Source: Acidimicrobiales bacterium
Lineage (GTDB): Bacteria; Actinomycetota; Acidimicrobiia; Acidimicrobiales; Aldehydirespiratoraceae
Direction of reading: 5' to 3'
Length of the DNA: 58,930 nucleotides
NCBI GenBank assembly: GCA_029263175.1
Contig: JAJCXZ010000098.1
Span: 1-58,930, forward strand
The notes below the pieces were generated by a model that was given only the letters and a program-made list of their open reading frames with translations, was not told the origin of the DNA and searched no databases. A program made the translations under genes and the position numbers. Below are positions 17,922 to 26,576 of this stretch, one piece after another; position 1 is the first letter of the stretch; each line of letters starts with the position of its first letter.

Positions 17922-18746
17922 GTGACCGAACTACCCGAGCATCTGCTGAAACGAGCTGCCGAAGCCCGCGCTCGCCTTACCGGCGAAGGCGGCGGAGGTG
18001 GCGATACGGCCGGTGGCGACGCCCCGGCGGCAACGCCTGCCGTTGCTGCCCCGGTGGCCGCAGCCACACCAGCAGTTCCCGAGGAGCCCAAGGCTCCCGA
18101 ACCCGTCGCCCCGTATGTCGAGGCCGGCCTGAACCGCAAGACCATTCCGGCGTGGATCATCCCCGTCCTGTTGTTCTTGCCGATCTGGGCCATCTACTAC
18201 GTCGGCTTCCTCGAGAACCCCCCGGCCGAGGCCGGTGGTCTCCTGGTCGAGGGTGGCGAGATCTACAGCGGCCAGTGCTCGAGCTGCCACGGCGGCACCG
18301 GTGGCGGCGGCACCGGCCGCCAGCTCAACGACGGCCAGGTCCTACTGACCTTCCCAAGCGTCGAAGCGGGCGCGAGCTACGACGGCCTCGCCGGCCAGAT
18401 CGCATGGGTCGCCAACGGCACCGCAGGCACGACCACTGCCACATATGGCGATCCCGCCCGTGGCGGCGGCGCCCACACTCCCGGCAGCTTCGGTCAGATG
18501 AGCGGCTTCGGTGGCGGCCTGTCAGCTGAAGAACTCGTCGCCGTCGTCCACTACGAGCGTGTCACTCACGGCGGCCTCGACGAAGCCGCCGCCGAGGCCG
18601 AGCTCCACCTGCTCGAGGAGCTTCTCCGGGTGATGGAAGAAGAAGGCACCGATCTCGGCTCCGGACTTCAGGCCGAAGACATCCAGCACCTCGTCGACAC
18701 CGCCCGCGCCAGCGCCGGCGGGGATGCGGAAGCCGCTGCCGGCTGA
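17922..18746 (+). CDS. membrane-anchored mono-heme cytochrome c
   Basis: 274 residues from a GTG start. The N-terminus is soluble and Ala/Pro-rich, beginning with LPEHLLKRAAEARAR (4-18), the same motif found twice in the subunit-IV-like protein. A single helix spans about 76-96 (PAWIIPVLLFLPIWAIYYVGF). The heme site is CSSCH (119-123) with a probable axial Met193 in GQMSGFG. The C-terminal 60 residues are acidic and helical. It is divergent from the respiratory operon and a likely electron acceptor for it, passing electrons to a terminal oxidase not in this window. Confidence 0.9.
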   Translation: MTELPEHLLKRAAEARARLTGEGGGGGDTAGGDAPAATPAVAAPVAAATPAVPEEPKAPEPVAPYVEAGLNRKTIPAWIIPVLLFLPIWAIYYVGFLENPPAEAGGLLVEGGEIYSGQCSSCHGGTGGGGTGRQLNDGQVLLTFPSVEAGASYDGLAGQIAWVANGTAGTTTATYGDPARGGGAHTPGSFGQMSGFGGGLSAEELVAVVHYERVTHGGLDEAAAEAELHLLEELLRVMEEEGTDLGSGLQAEDIQHLVDTARASAGGDAEAAAG

Positions 18747-18774
18747 CCCGGCCGACCGTAGGTGTCCCAGTCCG

Positions 18775-19611
18775 TCAGCCGAGGCTGCCGCGGAGCTCGG
18801 TCGCCAACGCTGACAGCTGCGGACTGCCCTCGAGCATGGCCATCTTCGCGTCGACCTGTCCACCGTCGACCGGCCAGCCGAGCACCATGGCGGTGAAGGT
18901 CTCGGAGAGATCCTCATGGGCCGCGCTCATGGCATAGTCGTTGACATAGTCGGATTCGTTGTCAGAACCGACAGCGCCCGGCCAGAACGTGGAGGCGTAG
19001 TCAGCCAGCACCGAGTCCGGGGCGGCGCAGCCGAGTTCGATTCTCACTCCAACGCATTCACCTTCACCGAAGGCGAAGACGCCGGGGGCAAGTGTCACGA
19101 CATGGCTGAGCTCGTGAACGATCGTCTCCCTGATCAACACCTGGTCACCGAGGTCGGCGAGATCGAGGCTGAGGATCCAGCCACCACCGGCGGCGGGGTG
19201 AACGACACCGACGAGACCGCGGCTCTCTTCTTCGATGACCGAGAGTTGGCGGAGTTCACTGCGCAGTGACTGCGGCCAGATGGCGTCGACCAACTCCCAT
19301 GTGGCAGCGATATCGTCGTCGTCGATCGGCCCCTCGGGCTGACCATCGACGACGACGACATCACCAATACGAATGACGTCTTGGCGATAGGCAACCCGCT
19401 CCACGGCGCGGGCCGTGTCGTCGCCCAGAGCGACGCCGGCTTGGCCGACATCGGTCGTCGGGGCGTCAGGGCGAAGGCTCCCGGAAATGATCATGAACGC
19501 GACAGCGGCCGAAGCCACGCTCAGAACGAACAGTCGGAAGGGGTTGGACGACATCTGCATCTTTGCTCGGACTCGATCGTAGAAACCATTGGACTCAGCA
19601 ACATGAGGCAA
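18775..19611 (-). CDS. putative membrane-anchored zinc metallopeptidase
   Basis: 278 residues from the first ATG; starts at 19560 or 19554 (MQMSSNPF) are also possible. A hydrophobic segment (about 26-44) suggests a signal anchor. A zinc-peptidase motif HELSH (166-170) sits in RETIVHELSHVVTL. Downstream AAHEDLSETF has the E-D-x-x-E arrangement (Glu233-Glu237) often seen for the third ligand of gluzincin-type peptidases. No close family is recognised. It converges with the cytochrome c gene and is probably monocistronic. Confidence 0.8.
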   Translation of the reverse strand: MPHVAESNGFYDRVRAKMQMSSNPFRLFVLSVASAAVAFMIISGSLRPDAPTTDVGQAGVALGDDTARAVERVAYRQDVIRIGDVVVVDGQPEGPIDDDDIAATWELVDAIWPQSLRSELRQLSVIEEESRGLVGVVHPAAGGGWILSLDLADLGDQVLIRETIVHELSHVVTLAPGVFAFGEGECVGVRIELGCAAPDSVLADYASTFWPGAVGSDNESDYVNDYAMSAAHEDLSETFTAMVLGWPVDGGQVDAKMAMLEGSPQLSALATELRGSLG

Positions 19612-19722
19612 ACGGCTCCCGCGTATAGGTCACCTGCCCGGGTTGTTTCGCCCGCGATCATGGTGAGTACGGATTGAACGCCCCGCGATCAAGTGTCGGG
19701 GCAGTGAGGTCGAGGAGACCAC

Positions 19723-21357
19723 GTGGACATCACGATGACTGACGCATGGCGGGCGCTCCGTGCGCACGCGGAACACTTCGCCGACCTCGAGCTCCGCTCG
19801 CTGTTCGCCGACGACCCGGACCGAGTCGACCGGATGACGCTGTCCGTCGGCGACCTCGTGGTCGATTGGTCGAAGCACCGCGTCACTCAGGCGGTGCTCG
19901 CTGATCTGGCCGCGCTGGCCGAGACCACCGGAGTGGCCGACCGGGCTTCAGCGATGATGCGAGGCGACCGTGTCAACACCACCGAGAACCGAGCGGTGTT
20001 GCACACCGCGCTGAGGGCACCGGCGGGCCGGGTGGTGGAGGTCGATGGCGAGGATGTTGTGGCCGGCGTGCACCGTGTGCTGCACCAGATGGCGGCGTTC
20101 ACCGATCGTGTGCGCGATGGAGACTGGGTCGGCGCGACCGGGTTGCCGATCGAGACGGTCGTGAACATCGGAATCGGAGGGTCCGACCTTGGACCGGGGA
20201 TGGCTTACGAGGCGCTCGCGGCGTTCCGTCATCCACGAATTCGCTGCCAATTCGTCTCCAATGTGGACGGCAGCGATCTCGCGGCAGCCGTCGCCGACCT
20301 GGACCCGGCGACCACCATGTTCGTGATCTCATCGAAGACATTCACCACTCAGGAAACGCTCACCAACGCCAAGTCAGCTCGGCGCTGGCTGGTCGATCGA
20401 CTGGGGGAGGATGCAATCGCCAAGCACTTCGTCGCCGTGTCGACCAACGCCGACGAGGTTGCCGAGTTCGGGATCGACATCGCAAACATGTTCGGGTTCT
20501 GGGACTGGGTCGGCGGTCGCTACTCGGTCGACTCCGCCATCGGCTTGCCACTCATGCTCGCGATCGGGGCCGAGGCGTTCGGCGAGATGTTGGACGGATT
20601 CCGGATCGTCGATGAGCACTTCGTCTCGACTCCGATCGAGGAGAACGTGCCCGCCCTCCTCGGTTTGATCGAGGTTTGGTACCGCACCTTCTGCGACCTC
20701 CCGACTCGGGCCGTGCTCCCCTATTCGCGCTACCTCCATCGCTTCCCCGCCTACCTTCAGCAACTCGACATGGAGAGCAACGGCAAGTGCGTGCGAATCG
20801 ACGGTGAGCCGGTCACGTACGAGACCGGGCCCATAGTCTGGGGCGAGCCGGGGACGAACGGTCAGCACTCGTTCCACCAGCTCTTGCACCAGGGAACCAC
20901 GGTGGTGCCGACCGACTTCATCCTGATGGGGGCGCCCGACCACACCGATGATCAGCTCTCCGGCGTCGAAGCCCACCACGATCTCCTCGTGGCGAACTGC
21001 TTCGCCCAGTCGGAGGCTCTTGCGTTCGGCAAGACCGCAATGGAAGTGGCGGCGACGGAGACCAACCCGGCGCTCGTCAGCCATCGCACGTTCCCGGGCA
21101 ACCGTCCGTCGACGATGATCATGGCTCCGAGGCTCACGCCGTCGGTCCTCGGCCAGCTGGTGGCGCTCTACGAGCACCAGGTGTTCACCCAAGGTGTGGT
21201 GTGGGGGCTCAACTCCTTCGACCAGTGGGGCGTCGAACTCGGCAAGGTCCTGGCCCTTGCCATCGTCCCCGAGCTCACCTCAACCGACGAGCCGGCCCTA
21301 GACCACGACGCCAGCACCAACGCCCTCATCCGCCGGTACCGGGCACTGCGCCCCTAA
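19723..21357 (+). CDS. pgi: glucose-6-phosphate isomerase
   Basis: Interconverts glucose-6-phosphate and fructose-6-phosphate in glycolysis. 544 residues, the usual length. Diagnostic motifs are present: [36 protein letters not shown], and [20 protein letters not shown] with the catalytic Glu/His region, followed by the C-terminal [13 protein letters not shown]. The GTG at 19723 is preferred over the ATG at 19735 because GAGGAG lies five bases before the GTG. A 55-bp inverted repeat begins directly after its stop codon. Confidence 0.97.
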   Translation: MDITMTDAWRALRAHAEHFADLELRSLFADDPDRVDRMTLSVGDLVVDWSKHRVTQAVLADLAALAETTGVADRASAMMRGDRVNTTENRAVLHTALRAPAGRVVEVDGEDVVAGVHRVLHQMAAFTDRVRDGDWVGATGLPIETVVNIGIGGSDLGPGMAYEALAAFRHPRIRCQFVSNVDGSDLAAAVADLDPATTMFVISSKTFTTQETLTNAKSARRWLVDRLGEDAIAKHFVAVSTNADEVAEFGIDIANMFGFWDWVGGRYSVDSAIGLPLMLAIGAEAFGEMLDGFRIVDEHFVSTPIEENVPALLGLIEVWYRTFCDLPTRAVLPYSRYLHRFPAYLQQLDMESNGKCVRIDGEPVTYETGPIVWGEPGTNGQHSFHQLLHQGTTVVPTDFILMGAPDHTDDQLSGVEAHHDLLVANCFAQSEALAFGKTAMEVAATETNPALVSHRTFPGNRPSTMIMAPRLTPSVLGQLVALYEHQVFTQGVVWGLNSFDQWGVELGKVLALAIVPELTSTDEPALDHDASTNALIRRYRALRP

Positions 21358-21412
21358 CCGAAATTGCTGCCGCCAGACCCCGTCAGAGGGGGACAATCGA
21401 CTGCAATTTCGG
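21358..21412. repeat. 55-bp inverted-repeat element, copy 1
   Basis: Starts immediately after the pgi stop. The ends are CCGAAATTGC and its reverse complement GCAATTTCGG (10-bp arms), with CAGACCCCGTCAGAGGGGGA in the centre. It matches the copy at 22176-22230 at 51 of 55 positions in the same orientation. It may act as a transcription terminator between the convergent pgi and lipoprotein genes, or be a REP/MITE-like element. Confidence 0.85.
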
Positions 21413-21434
21413 GTGTGCCGCAGACGGCCATCCG

Positions 21435-22106
21435 TTAGCCGCAGGTGATCTGGAAGGTCCCTTCTTCGATCTGAAGGAGGCTTGCGTCGCCGGCCCTCGA
21501 CTGGAACCACGACTCCTCCTCGAAGAACGTGGCGGTTCCGCTCGCCGTGTTGCCGTCGATCGAGAAGTTGGTGACGCCGATGCCTGGCGGTAGATCCGGA
21601 TACCGTTCGTACCACGTCTCGTCGGCGATCCACTCAGCTTCTCCAGCAGTCTGAATGTTCAGCGTCACTTGGGGCGGGTCGGTGAAGTCGCCGCCGGGCA
21701 GAGTCAGCGCCAGCGTGTCGCCGGTCTCCATGATGTCGTCATTGCTCGTGAGTATCGCAAAGAACCCTCCGAAGAAGTCGGCGTCGCACGATGCGAGAAT
21801 GTGGTCTGGAAGCAACGTGAACTCCCAGGTCTCCGCTCCGATCGTGATGACCCCCACGCCCCCGTGGTCGTCGACCATGGCGTCCAACAGTTCCTCGGCA
21901 TCCTCCACCAGCTCATCGACGTCGGCGTCGACATCGATGGATGGCGTCTCAGCATCATCCGACTGTTCGGCGTCATCGGACGCTGCCGGTTCGTCGCCCC
22001 GAGCGTCTGTCGTAGAGTCCTCGTCGCCACCGCCGCAAGCAGCGAAAACCAATGCCGCCACCGCGACAAGGCTCCAGATGCCGGACCGAGTCGTTGTTGA
22101 TGTCAT
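21435..22106 (-). CDS. predicted lipoprotein of unknown function
   Basis: 223 residues from the ATG at 22106. The N-terminus MTSTTTRSGIWSLVAVAALV leads into a lipobox FAAC followed by GGG, so it is probably a surface lipoprotein. Residues 25-65 are acidic and low-complexity. The C-terminal domain (about 75-223) is beta-rich, with segments such as TLALTLPGGDF and GTATFFEEESW, and reads like a ligand-binding or immunoglobulin-like domain, but I do not recognise it. The gene is bracketed by two near-identical 55-bp inverted repeats, which suggests it sits in an inserted or mobile block. Confidence 0.85.
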   Translation of the reverse strand: MTSTTTRSGIWSLVAVAALVFAACGGGDEDSTTDARGDEPAASDDAEQSDDAETPSIDVDADVDELVEDAEELLDAMVDDHGGVGVITIGAETWEFTLLPDHILASCDADFFGGFFAILTSNDDIMETGDTLALTLPGGDFTDPPQVTLNIQTAGEAEWIADETWYERYPDLPPGIGVTNFSIDGNTASGTATFFEEESWFQSRAGDASLLQIEEGTFQITCG

Positions 22107-22175
22107 GAAATCGAGAATAGTCGCAGCCAGAGCAGCGACGCAGGCCCTCCGACGGCACGTACCCGACACCCCCAT

Positions 22176-22230
22176 CCGAAATTGCTGCTGCCAGACCACG
22201 TCAGAGGGGGACAATCGGCAGCAATTTCGG
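22176..22230. repeat. 55-bp inverted-repeat element, copy 2
   Basis: The ends form perfect 13-bp arms, CCGAAATTGCTGC and GCAGCAATTTCGG, around a centre that contains GTCAGAGGGGGACAATC. It is 51/55 identical to copy 1. It lies 16 bases before the phzF ATG and 69 bases before the lipoprotein ATG, so it occupies their shared divergent promoter region. Confidence 0.85.
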
Positions 22231-22246
22231 GGTGTACGGTGCGCGG

Positions 22247-23116
22247 ATGCGTCCGTTCAAGCAAGTTGATGTTTTCACCGCCGTTCCGTACAAGGGCAAC
22301 CCGGTGGCAGTGGTGTTCGATGCCGATGACCTGTCCGACGAGGAGATGCAACAGTTCGCGCATTGGACGAACCTGAGCGAGACCACGTTCCTGCTGAAGC
22401 CCACCGACCCCGACGCGGACTATCGAGTACGGATCTTCACGCCGGGCTCGGAGTTGCCCTTTGCCGGCCACCCCACCATCGGTACCTGTCACGCGTGGCT
22501 CGAAGCCGGCGGCGTTCCGACCAATGAAGGCACCGTCGTGCAGGAATGCGGCGTCGGTCTCGTGCGCCTCCGCCGCTCGGACAATCGGCTCGCCTTCGCC
22601 GCCCCCGACCTGATCCGTGGAGGCCCAGCCGGTGAGGACGACATCGCGAAGGTCTGCCTGATCCTTCAGATCGACCGTGCCGACGTGCTCGACGCCCAAT
22701 GGTGCGACAACGGACCCGGGTGGATCGCGGTTCGCCTCGCAAGTGCGGAGGCTGTCCTGGCTCTCGAACCCGACTTCAGCGCCGTGGAGAGCTACGACGT
22801 GGGCGTCGTCGGGCCCAATCCGATCGGCGTGATCGGCAAGGTCGGCGCCCTGGCGTCCACTGGCGGTGAGCCGGCCATCGAAGTGCGCGCGTTCTTCCGA
22901 GCCGGCGGACAACCAGCCGAGGATCCGGTCACTGGGAGCCTCAACGCTGCGCTCGCCCAATGGCTACTTGCCGATGGCACGCTCAGCGCGCCCTACGTCG
23001 CCGCGCAGGGAACCGCCCTCGGCCGCGCCGGGCGGGTTTTCGTTGATCAAGCCGACGGCGAAATCTGGGTCGGCGGCGACGCCGTCACCTGCGTGGACGG
23101 TCACGTCGATATCTGA
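22247..23116 (+). CDS. PhzF family isomerase/epimerase-like protein
   Basis: 289 residues from the ATG at 22247; an upstream GTG at 22232 is possible. Features typical of the PhzF/DapF-like fold are NPVAVVFDADDL near the N-terminus, NLSETTFLL with the putative catalytic glutamate, LPFAGHPTIGTCHAWL, and DPVTGSLNAALAQWL in the second half. The reaction and substrate cannot be predicted, since PhzF relatives include phenazine isomerases and many uncharacterised proteins. It converges with the phosphotransferase gene through a strong hairpin. Confidence 0.93.
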   Translation: MRPFKQVDVFTAVPYKGNPVAVVFDADDLSDEEMQQFAHWTNLSETTFLLKPTDPDADYRVRIFTPGSELPFAGHPTIGTCHAWLEAGGVPTNEGTVVQECGVGLVRLRRSDNRLAFAAPDLIRGGPAGEDDIAKVCLILQIDRADVLDAQWCDNGPGWIAVRLASAEAVLALEPDFSAVESYDVGVVGPNPIGVIGKVGALASTGGEPAIEVRAFFRAGGQPAEDPVTGSLNAALAQWLLADGTLSAPYVAAQGTALGRAGRVFVDQADGEIWVGGDAVTCVDGHVDI

Positions 23117-23143
23117 GTCACACTGGGCAGACCCCAGCGTGAC
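23117..23143. terminator. bidirectional hairpin between convergent genes
   Basis: An 11-bp stem (GTCACACTGGG pairing with CCCAGCGTGAC, one G-T mismatch position) closes over a 5-base CAGAC loop. It fills exactly the 27 bases between the phzF TGA and the stop codon of the opposing gene. No long T-tract follows on either strand, so the terminator role is inferred from position and stem strength. Confidence 0.7.
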
Positions 23144-24217
23144 TTAGTGGTAGCGGGAGTGGGGCGCGAACTCTCCGATGTACTGCCACGCCTCGTGTTG
23201 ACGGTACGCATCGACGGCGCGGGTGATCACGCGCTCGAACAGCTCTTCGCCCCGCTTTGTCGTATCGCCTTTGGTCGCGCCGCCGTGGCACCACATCGCC
23301 AGCCAGAAATTCAAGGTGATGAGGTAGCTCCGGAAGAGGTCATCGAATTCGAGGTAGCCGGCGTCCATCGACGAGATGGTGTCGAAATACAGCCGGAACA
23401 GATCCTGCTCGTGGCGGCGCCGGAACCCGGGGTCGAAGTTGGTCGCCATGAACGGGCAGAGATCGCCCATCCCGTCGCCGCGACCAACCAGCTGCCAATC
23501 AATCAGAACCAGTTCGCCAGCGTCGAAAAACATGTTGTCGAGTCGGAAGTCGTTGTGGCACAGGGTGCGACTCATCGACCCGTACGCCACCAACAGGTCG
23601 CTGATGGTCGGGATGAACCGTTCCAAGTGAGCGACGACGTCCGATCCGAGAAGGTCGCCGTACATGTTCACCACCGCAGGGAACGACGCCTCCGCCATGC
23701 CCTGCAGCCCAAGATTGAGCGGGCTGTCGATCGGTGGCACCCACTCGAGTTCGTCGACGTTGCCCCACCACCGTCCGTGCATCCGCGCCGCCCCCACCAT
23801 CGCCGCGCCGGCTTGCTCAAGCGTCCCGCCCGCGTGGTGATCACCTGCCTCCAGATGACCGACGTCTTGGAGGATGAGGCAATACTCGTCGGCCTCGACA
23901 TCCATCTCGTTGTAGACCGCGTTGGCCGTGCGCACCCTCAGCTGGGGAATGACCTCCTTGTAGGCTCGAGCCTCGCGCTCGTAGACCTGCAGCAGCAACC
24001 CGATCGGTTTCAGCCCGCCATCGGTCGTGGGAATCTTGGCGATCAGCGTCTGCGGCCCGTTGACGCCGTCCTCATAAGCGAGCGTGAGCCGGGCCAGCTC
24101 TCCGAGAAACCCCTCGCCCACCGCGATGCGCTGCTGATCAACCGAGGCGACCGGTTTGCCGAGCACGCCCGCGAGGAAGGCAGTGTCGATCTGGTCGAGG
24201 GAGGTGGGGATGGCCAT
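23144..24217 (-). CDS. aminoglycoside phosphotransferase/ecdysteroid-kinase-like protein
   Basis: 357 residues with a protein-kinase-like fold. The N-lobe has GEGFLGELARLTLAYED and the lysine in TLIAKIP. The catalytic loop is LCHNDFRLDNMFF (Asp as base, Asn as metal ligand) and the metal-binding motif is LVLIDWQLVGRGDGMGDL. Members phosphorylate small molecules, often of unknown identity, and the substrate here is unknown. The gene stands alone between the hairpin at its 3' end and an unrelated flavoprotein gene upstream. Confidence 0.9.
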   Translation of the reverse strand: MAIPTSLDQIDTAFLAGVLGKPVASVDQQRIAVGEGFLGELARLTLAYEDGVNGPQTLIAKIPTTDGGLKPIGLLLQVYEREARAYKEVIPQLRVRTANAVYNEMDVEADEYCLILQDVGHLEAGDHHAGGTLEQAGAAMVGAARMHGRWWGNVDELEWVPPIDSPLNLGLQGMAEASFPAVVNMYGDLLGSDVVAHLERFIPTISDLLVAYGSMSRTLCHNDFRLDNMFFDAGELVLIDWQLVGRGDGMGDLCPFMATNFDPGFRRRHEQDLFRLYFDTISSMDAGYLEFDDLFRSYLITLNFWLAMWCHGGATKGDTTKRGEELFERVITRAVDAYRQHEAWQYIGEFAPHSRYH

Positions 24218-24283
24218 CGGGCGAACCTAACCCAGACGTTCGGCGGGCACCCACGAGAACAGACGGGGTCTGCCGCCGCCCGT

Positions 24284-25462
24284 TCAACTCCGACCGGCCC
24301 AGGCGCCGGTGCTGAGACAGGCTTGGAGGAGGTAGCCGCCGGTGGGGGCTTCCCAGTCGAGCATCTCGCCGGCGACATGGACACCGGGTCGGGCTCGTAG
24401 TTGGAGAGAGTCGTCGACGGCTGACCAGGCGACGCCACCGGCGGTCGAGATGGCGCGCTCGATCGGCGCCATCGAGGTGATGCGCACCGGGACAGCCTTG
24501 GCCAGCGCGGCCATCCCCACCGAATCGCCAGGAAGCCGGTTGCCCGTGGCCTCGCGCATCAGCGATATGCCCACCGGCTTGATGCCGGCGCGGCGAAGAT
24601 AGGTCGAAGCACTGTCTTTCGGCCGCTTCGTCTCGAGTCGAATCGCAAGGCCGTTGTGCGAGACGTCGGGGAGGAGATCGATGTGGATAGTGGCCACACT
24701 CCGTTCACCGAGCTGGCGGCGAATCGCTGGTCCGAGACTGTAGATGGGGCCGCCTTCGAGTCCGTCGCGTGTGATCACGGGTTCGCCACGAACGGTCAAG
24801 CCATCGATCGAAACCGCCGCATTCTTCAGTGGTTCTCCTTCGAAAGCGGCCAGGTGTTCGGGGGTCCAGTCGACGAGCACCCCAGCATTGGCGGCGGAGA
24901 GTTCGACGCACTCGATCCCCGCATCACGGAGAATCCCGACCCAGCTTCCATTGCCGCCGACGCGAGGCCAGCTCCCACCACCGAGCGCCAGCACGATCCG
25001 ATCGGCCCGCAGCTCATGTTTCGATCCGTCTGCGGCAACGGTCTCGACTCCCCCATCGACGAAACCGGTCCAAGTGAGGCCGGGACGGAAGTCCACCCCC
25101 ATCTCCACCAATCGCGAGAACCAGACCCGCAGGAGAGGCGTGGCCTTCTGCGCTGCTGGGAACACCCGTCCACTGGAGCCGACAAACGTTTCGGCGCCAA
25201 GCTCGTCGGCCCACGCGCGGAGCACTTCAGGGTCAAAGGCTCGAAGCATCGGTTCGAGCTGAGGACGCGCTGGGCCATACCGATCCAGGAAGTCGTCGAA
25301 CGGCTCGCTGTGGGTCAGGTTGAGTCCGCTTCGTCCCGCGAGTAGCAACGTCCGTCCAAACGACCGCCGCTGATCGATCACGGTTACACGATGACCGGCA
25401 GCTGCAAGCGTTTCCGCGGCCATCAACCCGGCTGGACCTCCACCGACGATGATGGCTTTCAT
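24284..25462 (-). CDS. HI0933/BaiN-like FAD-dependent oxidoreductase
   Basis: 392 residues. The N-terminal dinucleotide-binding motif is GGGPAGLMAAETLAAAGHRV, followed by GRTLLLAGRSGLNLTHSE, which is typical of the HI0933-like flavoprotein family. A second nucleotide-related glycine stretch is LALGGGSWPRVGGNGSW. The C-terminal AGEMLDWEAPTGGYLLQACLSTG is the usual FAD-contacting end. No electron partner is encoded nearby and the substrate is unknown. The start is the ATG at 25462. Confidence 0.92.
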   Translation of the reverse strand: MKAIIVGGGPAGLMAAETLAAAGHRVTVIDQRRSFGRTLLLAGRSGLNLTHSEPFDDFLDRYGPARPQLEPMLRAFDPEVLRAWADELGAETFVGSSGRVFPAAQKATPLLRVWFSRLVEMGVDFRPGLTWTGFVDGGVETVAADGSKHELRADRIVLALGGGSWPRVGGNGSWVGILRDAGIECVELSAANAGVLVDWTPEHLAAFEGEPLKNAAVSIDGLTVRGEPVITRDGLEGGPIYSLGPAIRRQLGERSVATIHIDLLPDVSHNGLAIRLETKRPKDSASTYLRRAGIKPVGISLMREATGNRLPGDSVGMAALAKAVPVRITSMAPIERAISTAGGVAWSAVDDSLQLRARPGVHVAGEMLDWEAPTGGYLLQACLSTGAWAGRS

Positions 25463-25619
25463 CGTGGCCGGCCTTCGACGATTGCGTCGTGGTCGATCCG
25501 CCAGAGATTGCGGCTCGTCTGGGTCGCAAGGGACGTGAGGTGATGAGCCATGATCGGACCAAGCAGCGGCTGCCCGGTCTCCTTGTCTACGGCGAACGGC
25601 TGACCCATCGGATGTTGTA

Positions 25620-25653
25620 TAGCCGCTGCACGTCGCCGAAGTCGCAGCGGCTA
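25620..25653 (-). terminator. strong hairpin downstream of the YceI gene
   Basis: A perfect 10-bp inverted repeat, TAGCCGCTGC and GCAGCGGCTA, surrounds a 14-base loop. It lies 58 bases beyond the YceI stop on the minus strand and starts at the TAG that ends the duplicated tail. It is probably the YceI terminator, and no T-run was seen. Confidence 0.6.
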
Positions 25654-25704
25654 CGACTTGCGGATGATCAGCTGGAATTCGACAACGCCGCGCTCATCGC
25701 CGCT
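25651..25704 (-). pseudogene. orphan duplicate of the YceI C-terminal tail
   Basis: Directly after the YceI stop, and in the same frame, a second short open segment encodes GDERGVVEFQLIIRKS and then TAG. It parallels the real end ADEGILEFQLVVAKG, and matching codons are offset by exactly 60 bases. Two TGA codons separate it from the gene, so it should not be translated as an extension. It looks like a remnant of a tandem duplication or of a second YceI copy. Confidence 0.6.
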
Positions 25705-25710
25705 TCATTC

Positions 25711-26445
25711 TCAGCCCTTGGCGACGACGAGCTGGAACTCGAGGATGCCTTCGTCGGCGATCGAGACGACGACCGGCGCCGAGGGGGGCGTGATGTTGAA
25801 GTCCTGCCACACAACATCGACAGATCCGGTGACGACGCCGAAGCCATCGTCACGAATGAGGGCGGTGATGGCGAAGGTGACTTCGTTCGTGGTGCCGTTG
25901 ATGGTGAGATCGCCCACCGCATCGACCGCTACCTGATCGCCGTCGGCGAGCCCGGCAGCCAGCTCGACGGGCTGTGTGAGCGTGAATGTCCCGGTCGGGT
26001 GGTTGGTCGCGTCGATGGTGTTGCGAATCGCCCGCTCGCGACGAGAGTCGTTCGAAACGATGGTGTTCATGTCCACGGCGATCTGGGCCGCCGTGAGCGT
26101 GTTGCCGTCGATCGTGAGCGAGCCGGTGACACCTCCGGACCGTCCCACCGCGGTGACCGCCCCGACGGTGAGCTCCTCATCGACTCGGAAACCGGCGAAG
26201 CTACCGCTCGCCGTTTCGAAATCGAACGTTCCGATCTCGTCATCGATGACCCAAATGCCGTTGATGTCGCCGTCAAAGCCGGCCACCGCCGCATCGTCGG
26301 CTGCGAGGTCCGCATCGAGCTGTGCGTTGGCGTCGTCCACTGACACCGCCTTCGGTGCATCGTCTTTGAAAACGAACCACCACACCGCGATTCCGAGAAT
26401 CGCCACTACCGCGAGTGCTCCACCGATCAACGTCTTCTTGTTCAT
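25711..26445 (-). CDS. YceI-like domain protein with N-terminal membrane anchor
   Basis: 244 residues from the ATG at 26445, chosen because AAGGA precedes it by six bases; a TTG two codons upstream is less likely. One helix (about 6-25, GGALAVVAILGIAVWWFVF) anchors the protein. The rest is a YceI-type lipocalin-like barrel: GIWVIDDEIGTFDFETASGSFAGFRVDEEL, RNTIDATNHPTGTF and GDLTINGTTNEVTF are characteristic. Family members bind polyisoprenoid or other hydrophobic ligands in the cell envelope. It is followed by a duplicated tail and a hairpin. Confidence 0.92.
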   Translation of the reverse strand: MNKKTLIGGALAVVAILGIAVWWFVFKDDAPKAVSVDDANAQLDADLAADDAAVAGFDGDINGIWVIDDEIGTFDFETASGSFAGFRVDEELTVGAVTAVGRSGGVTGSLTIDGNTLTAAQIAVDMNTIVSNDSRRERAIRNTIDATNHPTGTFTLTQPVELAAGLADGDQVAVDAVGDLTINGTTNEVTFAITALIRDDGFGVVTGSVDVVWQDFNITPPSAPVVVSIADEGILEFQLVVAKG

Positions 26446-26576
26446 ACCCAATCCTTGTTCGCCCTGCGTGTTCGGGGGTCAGTACGCAAGGCGGTCCAGT
26501 CTGGTTCGCGAAAGCAAGAACGAGACGCAGCACACCTCGGAGCACCCGCCGCAACTGCGGCAGATGCATCGTTTGC

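Noticed and set aside
24256-24283. Third copy of the 55-bp inverted repeat near 24262
   Set aside because: Only the core GACGGGGTCTG and a CG-rich edge match. The AATT-containing arms are absent, so it is mentioned only as a motif occurrence.
25085-25105. CGGAAGT inside the flavoprotein gene as another nuo-type palindrome
   Set aside because: The flanking bases do not form the 6-bp stem and the sequence encodes conserved family residues. The same applies to CGGAAGT near 34866.
25705-25713. Readthrough of the TGA codons after YceI to include the second tail
   Set aside because: Two TGA codons occur within nine bases, no selenocysteine-type or other recoding signal was seen, and the first tail already completes the domain. 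A duplication scar is simpler.
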